The notes: generated by a model from the letters alone, not told the origin. Positions 8,523-16,694 are shown, counted from the first letter of the stretch. The stretch: 64,000 bases of DNA from an uncultured Bacteroidales bacterium (GCA_900318175.1 ONJQ01000007.1:62001-126000); one strand, 5' to 3'. Program-made: numbers and translations.

Positions 8523-9365
8523 ATGATGCACAGATACACACTGGCCCTCATAGCGGCCACACTCCTCTTCGCCGCTTGCCGCGGACCCGAACCCCAGCCC
8601 GAGACCCAACAGCCGCTCCCCATCGTCACCCTGCACGGAAAGAGCTGCTTCGAACTCACCACCCGCGACACCGTCCCCATCATCGACGACACTTATATGG
8701 ACGTCGAGAACGAATTCACCATCAACTGGCCGTCCCTGGACTCCTTCCCGCCCGCCACACGCCGCGCCCTCATCCTCCTGGCCTTTGCGGACAGCACCTC
8801 CCCCACCCTGCGACAGGCCGGACAACGGTTTCTGGCACAGACATGGGTGGACGATGACGATTGGGAAATATTGGGTCGCCGCCCCATCGACTCCGTACTT
8901 CACTGGCCCACCAACAATGCCACACTTGTGGGCGACATGACCGACTACGGCACCCTGCTGCAATTCTCCGTCCATTCCGAATACAACGTGGCCTATGCCG
9001 CACATGGCACCTACTACTCCAACAACCTCCTTGTGGACCGCTCAACGGGAGCGGTGGTCTCGCTGGCAGACCTGATGGACACCACCCATGTGGGGCAGCT
9101 GCTGCTCCGTGCGCTGGAAGAAGTGCCCTTGAACCATGACAACGGCAACACCACCGAATGTCTTTTCGACGAGTATAAAAGCTGCTTGCCTCAGCCGGAC
9201 GGCTTCTCCCTCGACAGCACCTGCTCCGTCATCACAGCCTACTTCAACATCTACACGGTGCAGTCCTACGCCTGTGGCATGCTTTTTGTCGATATGCCCG
9301 TCAACTGGTTGGCCGCAAAGGCTGTTCTGACCCCCTACGGCAAAAAAGTTTTCCGTCTGGAGTAA
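8523..9365 (+). CDS. DUF3298 (RsiV-like) lipoprotein
   Basis: 280 residues from the ATG at 8523, 10 bases after the cupin stop. The N-terminus MMHRYTLALIAATLLFAAC is a lipoprotein signal with Cys19 as the acylated residue. The C-terminal half, from about residue 160, has the DUF3298 pattern (TYYSNNLLVDRSTGAVVSL, then a segment ending YACGMLFVDMPV). This domain occurs in RsiV-type proteins and in exported Bacteroidota lipoproteins of unknown role. It is probably attached to the outer or inner membrane. No anti-sigma domain or transmembrane helix is present, so an RsiV-like regulatory role is unlikely. Confidence 0.75.
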   Translation: MMHRYTLALIAATLLFAACRGPEPQPETQQPLPIVTLHGKSCFELTTRDTVPIIDDTYMDVENEFTINWPSLDSFPPATRRALILLAFADSTSPTLRQAGQRFLAQTWVDDDDWEILGRRPIDSVLHWPTNNATLVGDMTDYGTLLQFSVHSEYNVAYAAHGTYYSNNLLVDRSTGAVVSLADLMDTTHVGQLLLRALEEVPLNHDNGNTTECLFDEYKSCLPQPDGFSLDSTCSVITAYFNIYTVQSYACGMLFVDMPVNWLAAKAVLTPYGKKVFRLE

Positions 9366-9478
9366 CACCACTCTTCCTCCACTTCTTGTACCTCATTTGT
9401 TCCTCATTTCTCTAATTGTTGTTCCTCGAACCATTATAGAAATGACCAATAAATGATTTTAAAGAATACAAGAAGGAG

Positions 9479-9874
9479 TTAACTTAGAGTGGATTTAGGG
9501 CTTTTTCGCGGTGAATATTGATGCTTGACAAGCCGATAGGAGTTGGCCGTAAGTTCGCACAGCAAAGCGTTGTCCGCCACGGGTGCAGGGGCGCCGTCCG
9601 GGGCGGCGACCGTCACGCCTATCCAGTGTTTGTGGGACATGTTGTAGGGGTCGCCCACGCAGGGGTGCTGCTCCTTCAGCTCAGCGATGCGTTCGGGCTG
9701 GCACTTGAGGGTGACAGCGGTGAAGTGGTCCATGTCCAAAAGTGAAAACATATGGCCACAGACGTAGAAGACCAGCACGCCCGCGGCGGCACGGAAGGCG
9801 GTGAATGGCATACGCTCTTCGACGTCAGGTCCCAGCGACAGGCAGTAGGCGCGGTACTCCTCGATATTCATCAT
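9479..9874 (-). CDS. MmcQ/YjbR family protein
   Basis: 131 residues, cytoplasmic. Landmarks of the YjbR (PF04237) fold are the N-terminal helix NIEEYRAYCLSLGPDVEERMPF, the strand VLVFYVCGHMFSLLDMD, the CQPERIAELKEQHPC helix and the loop SHKHWIGVTV. The fold resembles the CyaY fold and is often called DNA-binding without much support. It starts 18 bases after the MBL-hydrolase gene and is read with it. A second ATG follows immediately, so the start may be three bases later. Confidence 0.8.
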   Translation of the reverse strand: MMNIEEYRAYCLSLGPDVEERMPFTAFRAAAGVLVFYVCGHMFSLLDMDHFTAVTLKCQPERIAELKEQHPCVGDPYNMSHKHWIGVTVAAPDGAPAPVADNALLCELTANSYRLVKHQYSPRKSPKSTLS

Positions 9875-9892
9875 TCGGGCGGCAGCGCGTGG

Positions 9893-10762
9893 TCAGAGTT
9901 TTATGAAGGGGTCGTAACAGTGGGCATCACACAGCAGGTAGCCGTTCTGTGCGACGAGGTCGAGGATGTGTTTGCGCATGGGTACGGCGGCTTTGGGGTC
10001 TTGGTCATAGCGAGCGCAGAAGTCGGGGTGTTCCAGCTGGAGGTCCTGCGCATGGATAATGTCGCCCGCCATCAAACAATTGCCCACAAGATAGAGCGTA
10101 TGGCCAGGCGTGTGGCCAGGGGCGGGAATGGTCTTCACCAGCCCGCCAAAGAGCTGTGTGCTGTCGGCAAAAGTCACCACACGTCCGCTGTAGGCTTTCT
10201 GCACCCCGGCCCAGAGGTCGGCCATGCGGGCCAAGGCACCACCTTCGACACAGGCGGCGCTCTCCGTGGCCGAGACGTAGAGGGTGGCATTGGGGAAGGC
10301 GGCCTGGCCATCCTTGAGAAGTCCGCCAATATGGTCGCCATGCAGATGGGTGAGACACACGGCATCGACATCGGCCGGAGTGCGGCCAATGAGTTCGAGC
10401 TTCTGCAACAGGGTGCCGCCAGCCTGGGAGCCAAGCCCGGCATCGAAGAGGATGGTGTGCGACGGCGTGAGGACCATAAAGGCATTGATGGCACTGGGGG
10501 TGCTGCCTGCGGGCATCAGCTGGAGGAGCAGCGAGTCGTCGAAGGAGCCGACAAAGAGGTCGCGCGACATCTCGTTGGCCACGTCCTGGAGGGCGGCCAC
10601 TTGGAGGGTGTCGTTCACGGTGTAGATGGTCACCCCGGGTTGCAGCTCTTGGGGCTGGGCGGAGGTGGTGTCGGCCGTGGCGGTGTCGGCAGCGTGGTTG
10701 CCACAGGCTGCGAAGAGTATTGCCAGCATGGCGGCTGTTGCTTTGAGAATTTTGATTTTCAT
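9893..10762 (-). CDS. MBL-fold metallo-hydrolase, lipoprotein
   Basis: 289 residues. MKIKILKATAAMLAILFAAC is a lipoprotein signal with Cys20. The metallo-beta-lactamase core carries the zinc motif THLHGDHIGG (His139, His141, Asp143, His144), a following PGHTPGHTLYLVG segment (His217/His221) and an Asp in LMAGDIIH. This is a complete binuclear metal site, so it should be an active hydrolase in the periplasm or on the membrane. Substrates in the family range from lactones to phosphodiesters; quorum-lactonase-like members share this size. It is first of a pair with the YjbR-type gene. Confidence 0.85.
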   Translation of the reverse strand: MKIKILKATAAMLAILFAACGNHAADTATADTTSAQPQELQPGVTIYTVNDTLQVAALQDVANEMSRDLFVGSFDDSLLLQLMPAGSTPSAINAFMVLTPSHTILFDAGLGSQAGGTLLQKLELIGRTPADVDAVCLTHLHGDHIGGLLKDGQAAFPNATLYVSATESAACVEGGALARMADLWAGVQKAYSGRVVTFADSTQLFGGLVKTIPAPGHTPGHTLYLVGNCLMAGDIIHAQDLQLEHPDFCARYDQDPKAAVPMRKHILDLVAQNGYLLCDAHCYDPFIKL

Positions 10763-10821
10763 GGGATTAATGATGTTTATGTTTGTGTTGGATTGTTTGT
10801 TTCTTTCTTGCTGTTGATTGT

Positions 10822-10995
10822 TTACCTTCCGGGGTCAAAAGGCCGCGTTGTTTGAGGTCGGTGACCCTGGCAAGGTTCGTTTCGGTACAGTGGCTGTTCT
10901 TGCGCCGGGGTGCGATGCGCCATGGTGTGGCTCTCCTCCAGCCACCGACGCAGCTGCCCACGTTCGCTGTATTTCAAAAGAATGTCTATCTCCAT
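10822..10995 (-). CDS. Small open frame (57 residues) in the leader of the MBL-hydrolase transcript
   Basis: The ATG at 10995 lies about 32 bases after the -7 element at 11027-11034 and the frame closes 59 bases before the hydrolase start. The first 24 residues (MEIDILLKYSERGQLRRWLE then ESHT) are charged and amphipathic, like a real short protein. The remainder is rich in Pro, Arg and Gln and less convincing. It could be a small protein or a leader peptide. No family was recognised. Confidence 0.4.
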   Translation of the reverse strand: MEIDILLKYSERGQLRRWLEESHTMAHRTPAQEQPLYRNEPCQGHRPQTTRPFDPGR

Positions 10996-11026
10996 TATCG
11001 GCAGGATTCAATGTCAAAACATGTTG

Positions 11027-11034
11027 CAAAGATA
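11027..11034 (-). promoter_or_regulatory. -7 element TATCTTTG for the MBL-hydrolase transcript
   Basis: Perfect TAnnTTTG on the minus strand, 265 bases before the hydrolase start, giving a long leader. It is divergent from the element at 11087-11094; the -33 region is not clear. Confidence 0.55.
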
Positions 11035-11086
11035 CAACTTTTTGCCGATACGAGAGAGTTTTTTTACTTATTTGAGAAAAAAGTCG

Positions 11087-11094
11087 TATCTTTG
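11087..11094 (+). promoter_or_regulatory. -7 element TATCTTTG driving the 11.1 kb element
   Basis: TATCTTTG on the plus strand, 13-16 bases after a TTTG. It would start a transcript near 11101 that runs through the conserved element toward the 11.75 kb genes. Confidence 0.6.
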
Positions 11095-11345
11095 CAGTCG
11101 CTTACATGAGTAAAGTAAGCGGTAAGCAAGAAAAGCATTGTAAATTGTCCTTACTTGTAAAATCGCCAAATTCAAGCTGGAGGATGAGCATTTATGCTTT
11201 CGCTTGGTGTGTATGCAATAGGTTCACGCCTAAGGCATATAGTCAGGCGTGAGATATGTTCCCCAGCGATTCGTTCCAGCAAAGGCGTTTGGCGATGCCT
11301 ACAAGTAGACGGATATACAAGACACGATTATATACAACTATTTTT
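11095..11345 (+). ncRNA. Structured RNA/leader candidate, copy A of a three-member family
   Basis: This stretch follows a promoter and matches the stretch at 24100-24383 (minus strand) in ordered blocks: AAGCATT, TGTCC, TCGCCAAAT, GAGGA, then GGCGTTTGGC-ATGCCT, and a 3' block like ACAAGACACGA followed by a T-rich run. A perfect hairpin CACGCCT/AGGCGTG lies at 11225-11251. A 48-codon frame (11106-11252) is open inside it, so a short peptide cannot be excluded. From 11345 to 11752 no gene is visible. Structure and homology were judged by eye. Confidence 0.45.
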
Positions 11346-11558
11346 ATTCGAAAAACAAGCCTCAAAAAAGTTTAATTACTGTCTTTTTGAGAGCATAATT
11401 TATTCATCCCCAATTTTAATTGTTGAGGGCCCTCTAATGGGGAGTGTTCCATCTACCAAAGTGCCACCACCCACACCCGGCTTATGACAAGTCGGTCTTT
11501 TGTTGTCTTCTTTCGACATAACTTCGACGTGCCACCGCATTGTCGAAATGAGGATTTT

Positions 11559-11709
11559 GCAGTCCAACCGACGTCAAAACCTCATTATTGAATAATAATC
11601 ATCATGATTCGATGATTGAATCTCTTTACGTGTTGGGATACTAAGCTGACTGTTGAATCTTTAGTCGATGTCCAAAATCGTCAAAACGCAGTCCAAACGA
11701 CGTCAAAAA
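11559..11709 (+). repeat. Direct repeat pair upstream of the Cys-rich Sel1 genes
   Basis: GCAGTCCAA-CGACGTCAAAA occurs at 11559-11580 and again at 11688-11709 with a single substitution, about 107 bases apart. Each is followed by a similar A/T-rich stretch containing ATTATG/ATTAT. The second copy ends about 43 bases before the start at 11753. This could be a regulator binding site or the trace of a small duplication. Confidence 0.5.
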
Positions 11710-11752
11710 CTTAATTATGAAATTAATAAACAAAAAAAATACAAAAATAATT

Positions 11753-12226
11753 ATGAAAAAAGAAACAAAAGAGAAGTCCTATGGAAAGGATAAAACGAAC
11801 CCAAAGACAACCATCGAGGAGGTGATTGACGATTGTGTTCGCGAAGGTGTTACCGAGATTATCACAGAAAATGGAGTGATATCAATTGAACAGTTGTGCA
11901 AAGCAAACTGTCCGTATAGAGGCTGTGGCAGATGTCCTATAGATATGGTTATGGCGTTGGACAAGATGGGCGCACTATGGGGAGAAATGGAACTACTACA
12001 ATGGTTCTCGACGGGCAAAATCAAGTGTCCTGCTGCGGAGGCATTGATTAGCGACTTTCTAGACAAGGACATCTACACAGGCAAAGAACTCGGAGCCCAT
12101 CAATTTGCATACGCACTCATTGTCCTGGCATACGGAGCGCCCCTTGATGCCGTGAAGGGATGGCTGCGCGAAGCTGTCAAAAACGGAAATGAGGATGCAA
12201 AAAACTTATTACAAAAACTCAAATAA
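11753..12226 (+). CDS. Cys-cluster, Sel1-like protein (paralogue 1)
   Basis: 157 residues from the ATG at 11753 (MKKETKEKS); an upstream in-frame ATG at 11717 is possible. The N-terminal third has the pattern PKTTIEEVIDDCVREGV. Then comes a cysteine cluster, LCKANCPYRGCGRCPIDMVM, followed by helical repeats ending ALIVLAYGAPLDAVKGWL, whose tail (REAVKNGNEDAKNLL) is a Sel1-type repeat half. The four or five close cysteines suggest a bound zinc ion or iron-sulfur cluster. The next gene encodes a paralogue with the same order of parts. Function is unknown; Sel1 repeats usually mediate protein binding. Confidence 0.65.
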   Translation: MKKETKEKSYGKDKTNPKTTIEEVIDDCVREGVTEIITENGVISIEQLCKANCPYRGCGRCPIDMVMALDKMGALWGEMELLQWFSTGKIKCPAAEALISDFLDKDIYTGKELGAHQFAYALIVLAYGAPLDAVKGWLREAVKNGNEDAKNLLQKLK

Positions 12227-12247
12227 TCAATAACAAATGAAAACAGT

Positions 12248-12730
12248 ATGCAAAGAACTATTACACCCTCCTCCGACAGTGGAAAAAGCCGTCCAAAAAC
12301 TGCCGGGGAGGTCATTATTGAGAATTTGCAAAAGGGCGGTGATGATATTGTTGGCATAGAAGTAGACGGAGAAAAATGGCCGGTCGAAAAGATATGCCGC
12401 CGTGATGAATGCCCTTACTGTATGAACTGTCCAATGCATCTGGCCTTACAATTACAGGAGTTGGGTGCTTTCTACGGACAATGCGAACTTATGGTATGTC
12501 TGGAGAGCAAAGGATGTCCCCTTGCCACAGTTCTGATTGATGAGTTCCTGGATCCGAGACAGAACACACAGGAAGAGCTTGCCTGTCATGAATTCGCTTA
12601 TGGTCTTGTGGTTCTAGGCCTGGGTAATGAAAAAGGCCTAGAGTGGATCAAGGAGGCGGAAAAGGATGGTAGTAAAGAGGCAAAACTATTCATGAACAAC
12701 AAAAAACTAAAAAGATGTGGAAGATGCTAG
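12248..12730 (+). CDS. Cys-cluster, Sel1-like protein (paralogue 2)
   Basis: 160 residues. It aligns over its whole length with the preceding gene: PKTAGEVIIENLQKGG, then the cluster RRDECPYCMNCPMHLALQL, then CHEFAYGLVVLGLGNEKGL and a Sel1-like end (WIKEAEKDGSKEAKLF). The cysteine spacing differs (CPYCMNCP against CPYRGCGRCP) but the position is the same. The last 16 bases overlap the next gene. A tandem duplication with divergence is the simplest explanation. Function unknown. Confidence 0.65.
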   Translation: MQRTITPSSDSGKSRPKTAGEVIIENLQKGGDDIVGIEVDGEKWPVEKICRRDECPYCMNCPMHLALQLQELGAFYGQCELMVCLESKGCPLATVLIDEFLDPRQNTQEELACHEFAYGLVVLGLGNEKGLEWIKEAEKDGSKEAKLFMNNKKLKRCGRC

Positions 12731-13023
12731 AACGTATTTTGACAAGGCTCTTTGGTGATGAACTGAGAGCAAAGAATGAGGTTGTGGTGGTGAATGATAA
12801 GCAGCCAAAGAAGAAACTTTATGATGACCCCGACCTGAATATCCTCGCCGAAAAATATGGTGAGTTAGTGGCCGGGAAGGAGATTACGATTGAACTTGGT
12901 GCAGCGGCGAAAATGTTAGGTCGGAAAAGAGTAAGATTGGATGCTTTCGCGGCACTGACTAAGAAACTGAAAAACGATTATGGAGTGGAGTTGAAGATTT
13001 ATTCTAGAAGGACAAAAGTATGA
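12715..13023 (+). CDS. Small basic hypothetical protein
   Basis: 102 residues, overlapping the preceding gene by 16 bases and the following nuclease gene by an ATGA, so translation is coupled across three genes. It opens with an amphipathic, basic N-terminal segment (MWKMLERILTRLFGD). The C-terminal half (ELGAAAKMLGRKRVRLDAF, then TKKLKNDYGVELKIYSRR) looks like a helical winged or HTH-type fold. No family was recognised. The overlap with a homing-type nuclease gene suggests either an accessory protein or chance insertion of the nuclease behind this operon. Confidence 0.55.
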   Translation: MWKMLERILTRLFGDELRAKNEVVVVNDKQPKKKLYDDPDLNILAEKYGELVAGKEITIELGAAAKMLGRKRVRLDAFAALTKKLKNDYGVELKIYSRRTKV

Positions 13024-13880
13024 GAGGTAAAAGAAACAAAATGACCCCTAATGATAAGGGAATGTATGAAGGTGTTGTATATCGCTACATAAACAAGACG
13101 GAGGGTGATGAGAACGGTTGGAGCTATGTGGGGAATACGACCGACGAGAAGCACCGCAGGTATGGCTGGAACAATCATGGGAACAAGAATTATGGCGGAA
13201 AGAAGATAAGCGATGCTAGGAAGAAGTTTGGACCCGAGAACTTTGATTATGAAGTGCTTGAAATTGTGAGCGCCGCGACGGTGGGTGAGTTGAAAGCTAC
13301 GCTGGACGAAAAAGAGGCAGTCTACATAAAGCAATTCAATTCTATTCAACAAGGTTACAACAGTTCGGAAGGCGGTACTGGTAATAAAGGAGGTATTACA
13401 GAGGAACACCGTAAGAACATCGGCAAGGCTTCTAAAGGTCGAAAGAAATCACAAGAGACCAGGGATAAGATAAGCGCCTCTTTGACTGGCCGAATAGTGA
13501 GCAAAGAGACTAGGGAGAAAATCTCGAAGGGCAACAAAGGCAAGAAACGTAGCGAGGAGGTTAAGAAAAAACAAAGTGCCATGAGAAAGGGAAAAGTCCC
13601 AAACCATCTTATCGCAGCAAACAAGGAGTGGCGTAAGAATGGCGGCACAACAAAGGGTATCAAGCACACAGAGATCGCAAAGGCTAAAATGAAAGCGGCA
13701 CAGCAAGCCAACGGAACCAAGGTCAAAGTAACCACATCCGATGGAACAGAGCAATATTATTCCACCATGCTCGACGCTGCCAAAGCACTAGGGGTTAATG
13801 TGGGTAGTATTGATTACTATGTCAACAAAAGCAATACACATAAGAGAAAAGACGGCTTTATATTTGAAAGCGCCGCATAA
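13020..13880 (+). CDS. GIY-YIG homing-type endonuclease with NUMOD DNA-binding repeats
   Basis: 286 residues. The GIY-YIG catalytic domain covers residues 15-115: VVY (19-21), YVG (36-38), Arg46/47, the catalytic Glu in DEKEAVYIKQF (Glu97 or 99) and the following Asn. Residues 125-215 hold NUMOD3-type basic repeats (KGRKKSQETRDKIS, then KGNKGKKRSEEVKKKQS, then KGIKHTEIAKAKM). The C-terminus is a NUMOD1-like helix-turn-helix (DAAKALGVNVGSIDYYV). This is the plan of phage-encoded free-standing homing endonucleases (Seg type), which cut DNA at long sites and spread by repair. Its start overlaps the previous stop. It marks this cluster as mobile DNA. Confidence 0.85.
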   Translation: MRGKRNKMTPNDKGMYEGVVYRYINKTEGDENGWSYVGNTTDEKHRRYGWNNHGNKNYGGKKISDARKKFGPENFDYEVLEIVSAATVGELKATLDEKEAVYIKQFNSIQQGYNSSEGGTGNKGGITEEHRKNIGKASKGRKKSQETRDKISASLTGRIVSKETREKISKGNKGKKRSEEVKKKQSAMRKGKVPNHLIAANKEWRKNGGTTKGIKHTEIAKAKMKAAQQANGTKVKVTTSDGTEQYYSTMLDAAKALGVNVGSIDYYVNKSNTHKRKDGFIFESAA

Positions 13881-13899
13881 CCATCTAAAACAAAACAAT

Positions 13900-14445
13900 A
13901 TGTTTACAAACAATATCAATAGCCTCACCCCAATATTTAGGGAGGCAATCGAGGAGTTCATTCCAGAGTGGCTGGAATCCCTGCTGCCTTATTATCAGGA
14001 GACCAAACAGAACGGGGATGATATTCTGGAACTATCGAATGTTATTTCATCCGAGGGAGAGCACTATGAAAAGAACGGCATATATTACTGTCGTCATATG
14101 AATGACGGAGGGCTGAGTATGCTCGCCTTTGATTCGTTGAAAGGATACAGGAAGGTAAACTGGAGGGAATGTCTAATAGAAAAGCATCCCGACTTTGACA
14201 GGGATCCAGACATAGCAATGGGCATATTCTGTGAGCTTACGAAAAACTCCCTCTATTTCGACCATTATGTATGGAGACTGTTCAACCGCAAACCGCCATA
14301 CGACGACCTGAATAATAGGGTTGACTCATACTTCAAACAACTGACAGGAGATAATAGCGTTGGATTCTCGTTGAGCAGTACTTCCATGCTCTATTTCAAT
14401 GAGAAGGCCAAGTGGTATATTGACCAGTACAGAGTATTTATGTAA
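13900..14445 (+). CDS. Hypothetical acidic protein
   Basis: 181 residues from the ATG at 13900, 19 bases after the nuclease stop. An upstream extension of the frame would overlap the nuclease and is not used. The protein is acidic and probably all-alpha at the start (LTPIFREAIEEFIPEWLESL), then has an ordered alpha/beta part with many aromatic residues (GIYYCRHMNDGGLSMLAF, HYVWRLFNRKPPYDDL). No motif or family was recognised. It is the last gene of the plus-strand cluster. Confidence 0.55.
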   Translation: MFTNNINSLTPIFREAIEEFIPEWLESLLPYYQETKQNGDDILELSNVISSEGEHYEKNGIYYCRHMNDGGLSMLAFDSLKGYRKVNWRECLIEKHPDFDRDPDIAMGIFCELTKNSLYFDHYVWRLFNRKPPYDDLNNRVDSYFKQLTGDNSVGFSLSSTSMLYFNEKAKWYIDQYRVFM

Positions 14446-14458
14446 TGAAAGGGCGGCA

Positions 14459-14845
14459 TCAGATTATTCTGGTGCTGCTTTTTTCTTTTTCTTGGGATAA
14501 CATACGGCAAAACTTCTTGAAACCATCACAGTGTTTATAGAGTAAGCCGGTACGATAGTTTTGGACATTTAGCATACGTTCAATCTCATTTGCTGCTGCC
14601 ATAATTCGCTCCACACTGACTTGCTCGCTAATGTATGACACGGTTTCCGACTTGTCAATATATCCAGCCAAGTATCCTTCGGACGGATTGTGTATTCCCA
14701 ATCGCTTACATACTATCCAAGACACGCTTTCCAGTCCATCAACAACTACATCATGAACCTCGAGTCCGCACTCGGTGACTTTTGTTTCTACGAAAACAAG
14801 CCTCGCGCTCTTTCCAGTTTCGAAGTCATAACGTCCAAGAATCAC
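14459..14845 (-). pseudogene. Remnant of an ArdC/ImmA-IrrE-like zincin, C-terminal part
   Basis: The only start is a GTG at 14845 directly after an in-frame stop. The translation carries the C-terminal landmarks of ArdC/ImmA-type metalloprotease-like proteins of mobile elements: ESVSWIVCKRLGIHNPSEGYLAGYI, where the first part is the usual E-S-V-x-x-x-V-C segment, and then the helix MAAANEIERML. The HExxH zinc site, expected 30-60 residues before this, is absent and no neighbouring frame supplies it. Family identification is from memory of the motif and is moderate. An intact short gene is the alternative. Confidence 0.4.
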
Positions 14846-15067
14846 TCACTTTTCTATGCCTTAGCCACATTGACGGCTCCATATGTCAAATGCCTCTCCC
14901 TAGGCGGGTCTTCCTACTTTCCCCTGCTTTCGAGAAAGACTGCACATTTCTGCAATTTTCATATCCAGAACTCCCGCAAGTATAGTGAAAACAAGGGATG
15001 TATCTTTCAATGGGACGAGTGGATTATTCTAGCGGAAGGATATCAAACAGGTACTTGTGCAGACTAA

Positions 15068-15226
15068 ATGCAGTTAGAGGGAAGATATGTCATAAGAGAT
15101 GATATAAAAACAATCTTCATGTACAGTTGGCGTGAACTTGCTAAAGGGAATCATTGTAATAGAATCAAGAATGTCAAATTTGAAGATTTCTTGGACTATT
15201 TTGAATTGAAAGTGGAATTAGTGTAA
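15068..15226 (+). CDS. Small hypothetical protein (52 residues)
   Basis: ATG at 15068 directly follows a TAA. The peptide begins MQLEGRYVIRDDIKTIFMYS and ends with an acidic aromatic stretch (FEDFLDYFELKVELV), and has a normal protein-like composition. It sits just before the hairpin at 15234-15260, which would end its transcript. It may be the tail of a larger decayed gene because the frame upstream is broken. No family was recognised. Confidence 0.4.
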   Translation: MQLEGRYVIRDDIKTIFMYSWRELAKGNHCNRIKNVKFEDFLDYFELKVELV

Positions 15227-15233
15227 TTCCGAG

Positions 15234-15260
15234 GAGAGGCCGTCTTTTGGACGACCTCTC
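15234..15260. terminator. Bidirectional hairpin between convergent genes
   Basis: GAGAGG-C-CGTC (15234-15244) pairs with GACG-A-CCTCTC (15250-15260) around TTTTG, with one mismatch. It lies 7 bases after the 52-codon frame and 3 bases after the stop of the minus-strand LRR gene, so it can serve both. Confidence 0.65.
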
Positions 15261-15263
15261 TTG

Positions 15264-16235
15264 TTATCTCCACATCCTTTTTTTAAATTCCTGATAGTCT
15301 TCTTCGATTTTTTCTCTGTATTTATCCCCCTGTTTGTTCAACATCTTGATATCATAGTCAGACATATATTTCGAATAACAATCAGGCAGGTAAATGCATC
15401 CAACACCAAATGAGCCATCATCAACATTAATTAATGTTTCTGGTTTGTTTATCTTATTTAGATGATAGCACTGACCAAATGCTCCGTTTTTTATAGTTGT
15501 CGTAAATGGAGATAGTGCCACTTCTTCTAAATCCAAACAACCAGAAAAAGCCATCATAGGAATAGACACAACCCTATCTGGTAAAGATATTCTCTTTAAC
15601 CCACAATAAGCGAATGCTGAAATATCTATTTCCCTAAGACCTTTAGGTAATTCGATAGCTTTTAAGGATTGACAATAGATAAAAGCACTTATCCCAATTT
15701 TCACCAGCGATTCTGGAAGGAGAACCTGCTCTAGTTTTCTGCACTCGCGGAATGTGAAGCGAGGTAGTTCGGTTATCCCTTCAGGAAACTTGATGTTTTT
15801 CAAACCCGTATATGCAAAAACGCTCTCACCAAGATGCGTGAGCAATGATCCATAGGGAATTTCGACTGTGGTTAACTCTCCGCATTCTTCGAAAGCCCCT
15901 GTTCCTATGGATTCAATGGTTATTGGAAGTACTACTTTTTTGAGTGCTGGGCTACCTTTAAAGGCATAGTCATCAATGGCGACCACCTTGTAAGCATCTG
16001 CATATTCGTCGTCGGATTGCTTGACAGCATTTGGGATTGTAACGGTTCCTTCATAGAAACCATCTCTTGGGGCGGTTACGGCTACCGTACCATAATTCGA
16101 AGCCTCATTGGCATCCTTAATAACCCTGTATGTGATGCCACTATAGCTAAATACACTCTGTGCATGAGTTTGGCTTGGATACAGTGATGCCGTAAGTGTC
16201 ATTAGGCATACAAAAATTAAATTTTTTCTTTTCAT
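15264..16235 (-). CDS. BspA-type leucine-rich repeat exported protein
   Basis: 323 residues, with a signal peptide (about 26 residues, cut after THAQ). A short N-terminal domain (FSYSGITYRVIKDANEASN) is followed from about residue 80 by BspA-type repeats of about 23 residues (pattern AFxxCxxLxxIxLPxxLxxIxxxAF), for example RFTFRECRKLEQVLLPESL and AFSGCLDLEEVALSPF. The C-terminal 50 residues are charged and helical. BspA-type LRRs bind proteins or surfaces outside the cell. It is the last gene of the CHAT/CHASE2 operon and is a shorter paralogue of the 20.2-22.4 kb protein, sharing its N-terminal domain. Confidence 0.85.
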   Translation of the reverse strand: MKRKNLIFVCLMTLTASLYPSQTHAQSVFSYSGITYRVIKDANEASNYGTVAVTAPRDGFYEGTVTIPNAVKQSDDEYADAYKVVAIDDYAFKGSPALKKVVLPITIESIGTGAFEECGELTTVEIPYGSLLTHLGESVFAYTGLKNIKFPEGITELPRFTFRECRKLEQVLLPESLVKIGISAFIYCQSLKAIELPKGLREIDISAFAYCGLKRISLPDRVVSIPMMAFSGCLDLEEVALSPFTTTIKNGAFGQCYHLNKINKPETLINVDDGSFGVGCIYLPDCYSKYMSDYDIKMLNKQGDKYREKIEEDYQEFKKRMWR

Positions 16236-16241
16236 AATGTA

Positions 16242-16694
16242 TTAAAATTTTGATTGTTTATTGATTGAATCCGCTATGGAGTCCGACGGAAACAGTGTTT
16301 GCATAACAAGTGTATCCCCTTCGCGATATGAAGCGGCTGCACTTTGCATGACATTTTTATCTCGCGGACTATCGTTTTCAGACATCTTCTTCAAAACGTA
16401 TTGAAAATAAGAATCCGATAATATCTTTCTATTTTTGTTTGCTGCAACGAGATCCTTGAGTTGCCCAGAAACAGGAGAGGACAAGGTAATCATTTCTTTG
16501 GCACTTTCATCAAGAAGAATAATCTTGGAATTCTTAGAAATGGACATGTGACAATTCCATTTGATTAGCATTCCTCTCTGAATTTGCTGCTCATTAGCAG
16601 TCACCGTTCCAACAACGGAGTATACCTTGTATTGTTGTGCATGACAAACCACGCAAAAGAATAGTGCGGCCCCAAAAAAGAACAATTGTTTCAT
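16242..16694 (-). CDS. Exported FecR-like small protein
   Basis: 150 residues with a signal peptide (MKQLFFFGAALFFCVVCHAQ). The mature part starts YKVYSVVGTVTANEQQIQRG and continues as a short beta-rich segment with SKNSKIILLDESAKEMITL. This resembles the FecR-type beta domain (a V-x-G-x-V opening, a glycine-containing turn, then an S-x-I-x-L-x-D strand). The remaining 70 residues are helical. The start overlaps the stop of the CHASE2 gene by four bases (16691-16694), so the two are translationally coupled. It is probably a periplasmic partner of the CHASE2 or CHAT protein. Confidence 0.6.
   Translation of the reverse strand: MKQLFFFGAALFFCVVCHAQQYKVYSVVGTVTANEQQIQRGMLIKWNCHMSISKNSKIILLDESAKEMITLSSPVSGQLKDLVAANKNRKILSDSYFQYVLKKMSENDSPRDKNVMQSAAASYREGDTLVMQTLFPSDSIADSINKQSKF

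Noticed and set aside
9752-10855. 367-codon plus-strand frame opposite the YjbR and MBL genes
   Set aside because: It crosses two real genes with clear motifs on the minus strand and has none itself.
14690-15067. 125-codon plus frame near the ArdC-like remnant
   Set aside because: Overlaps the remnant antisense, has an irregular composition and no motif.
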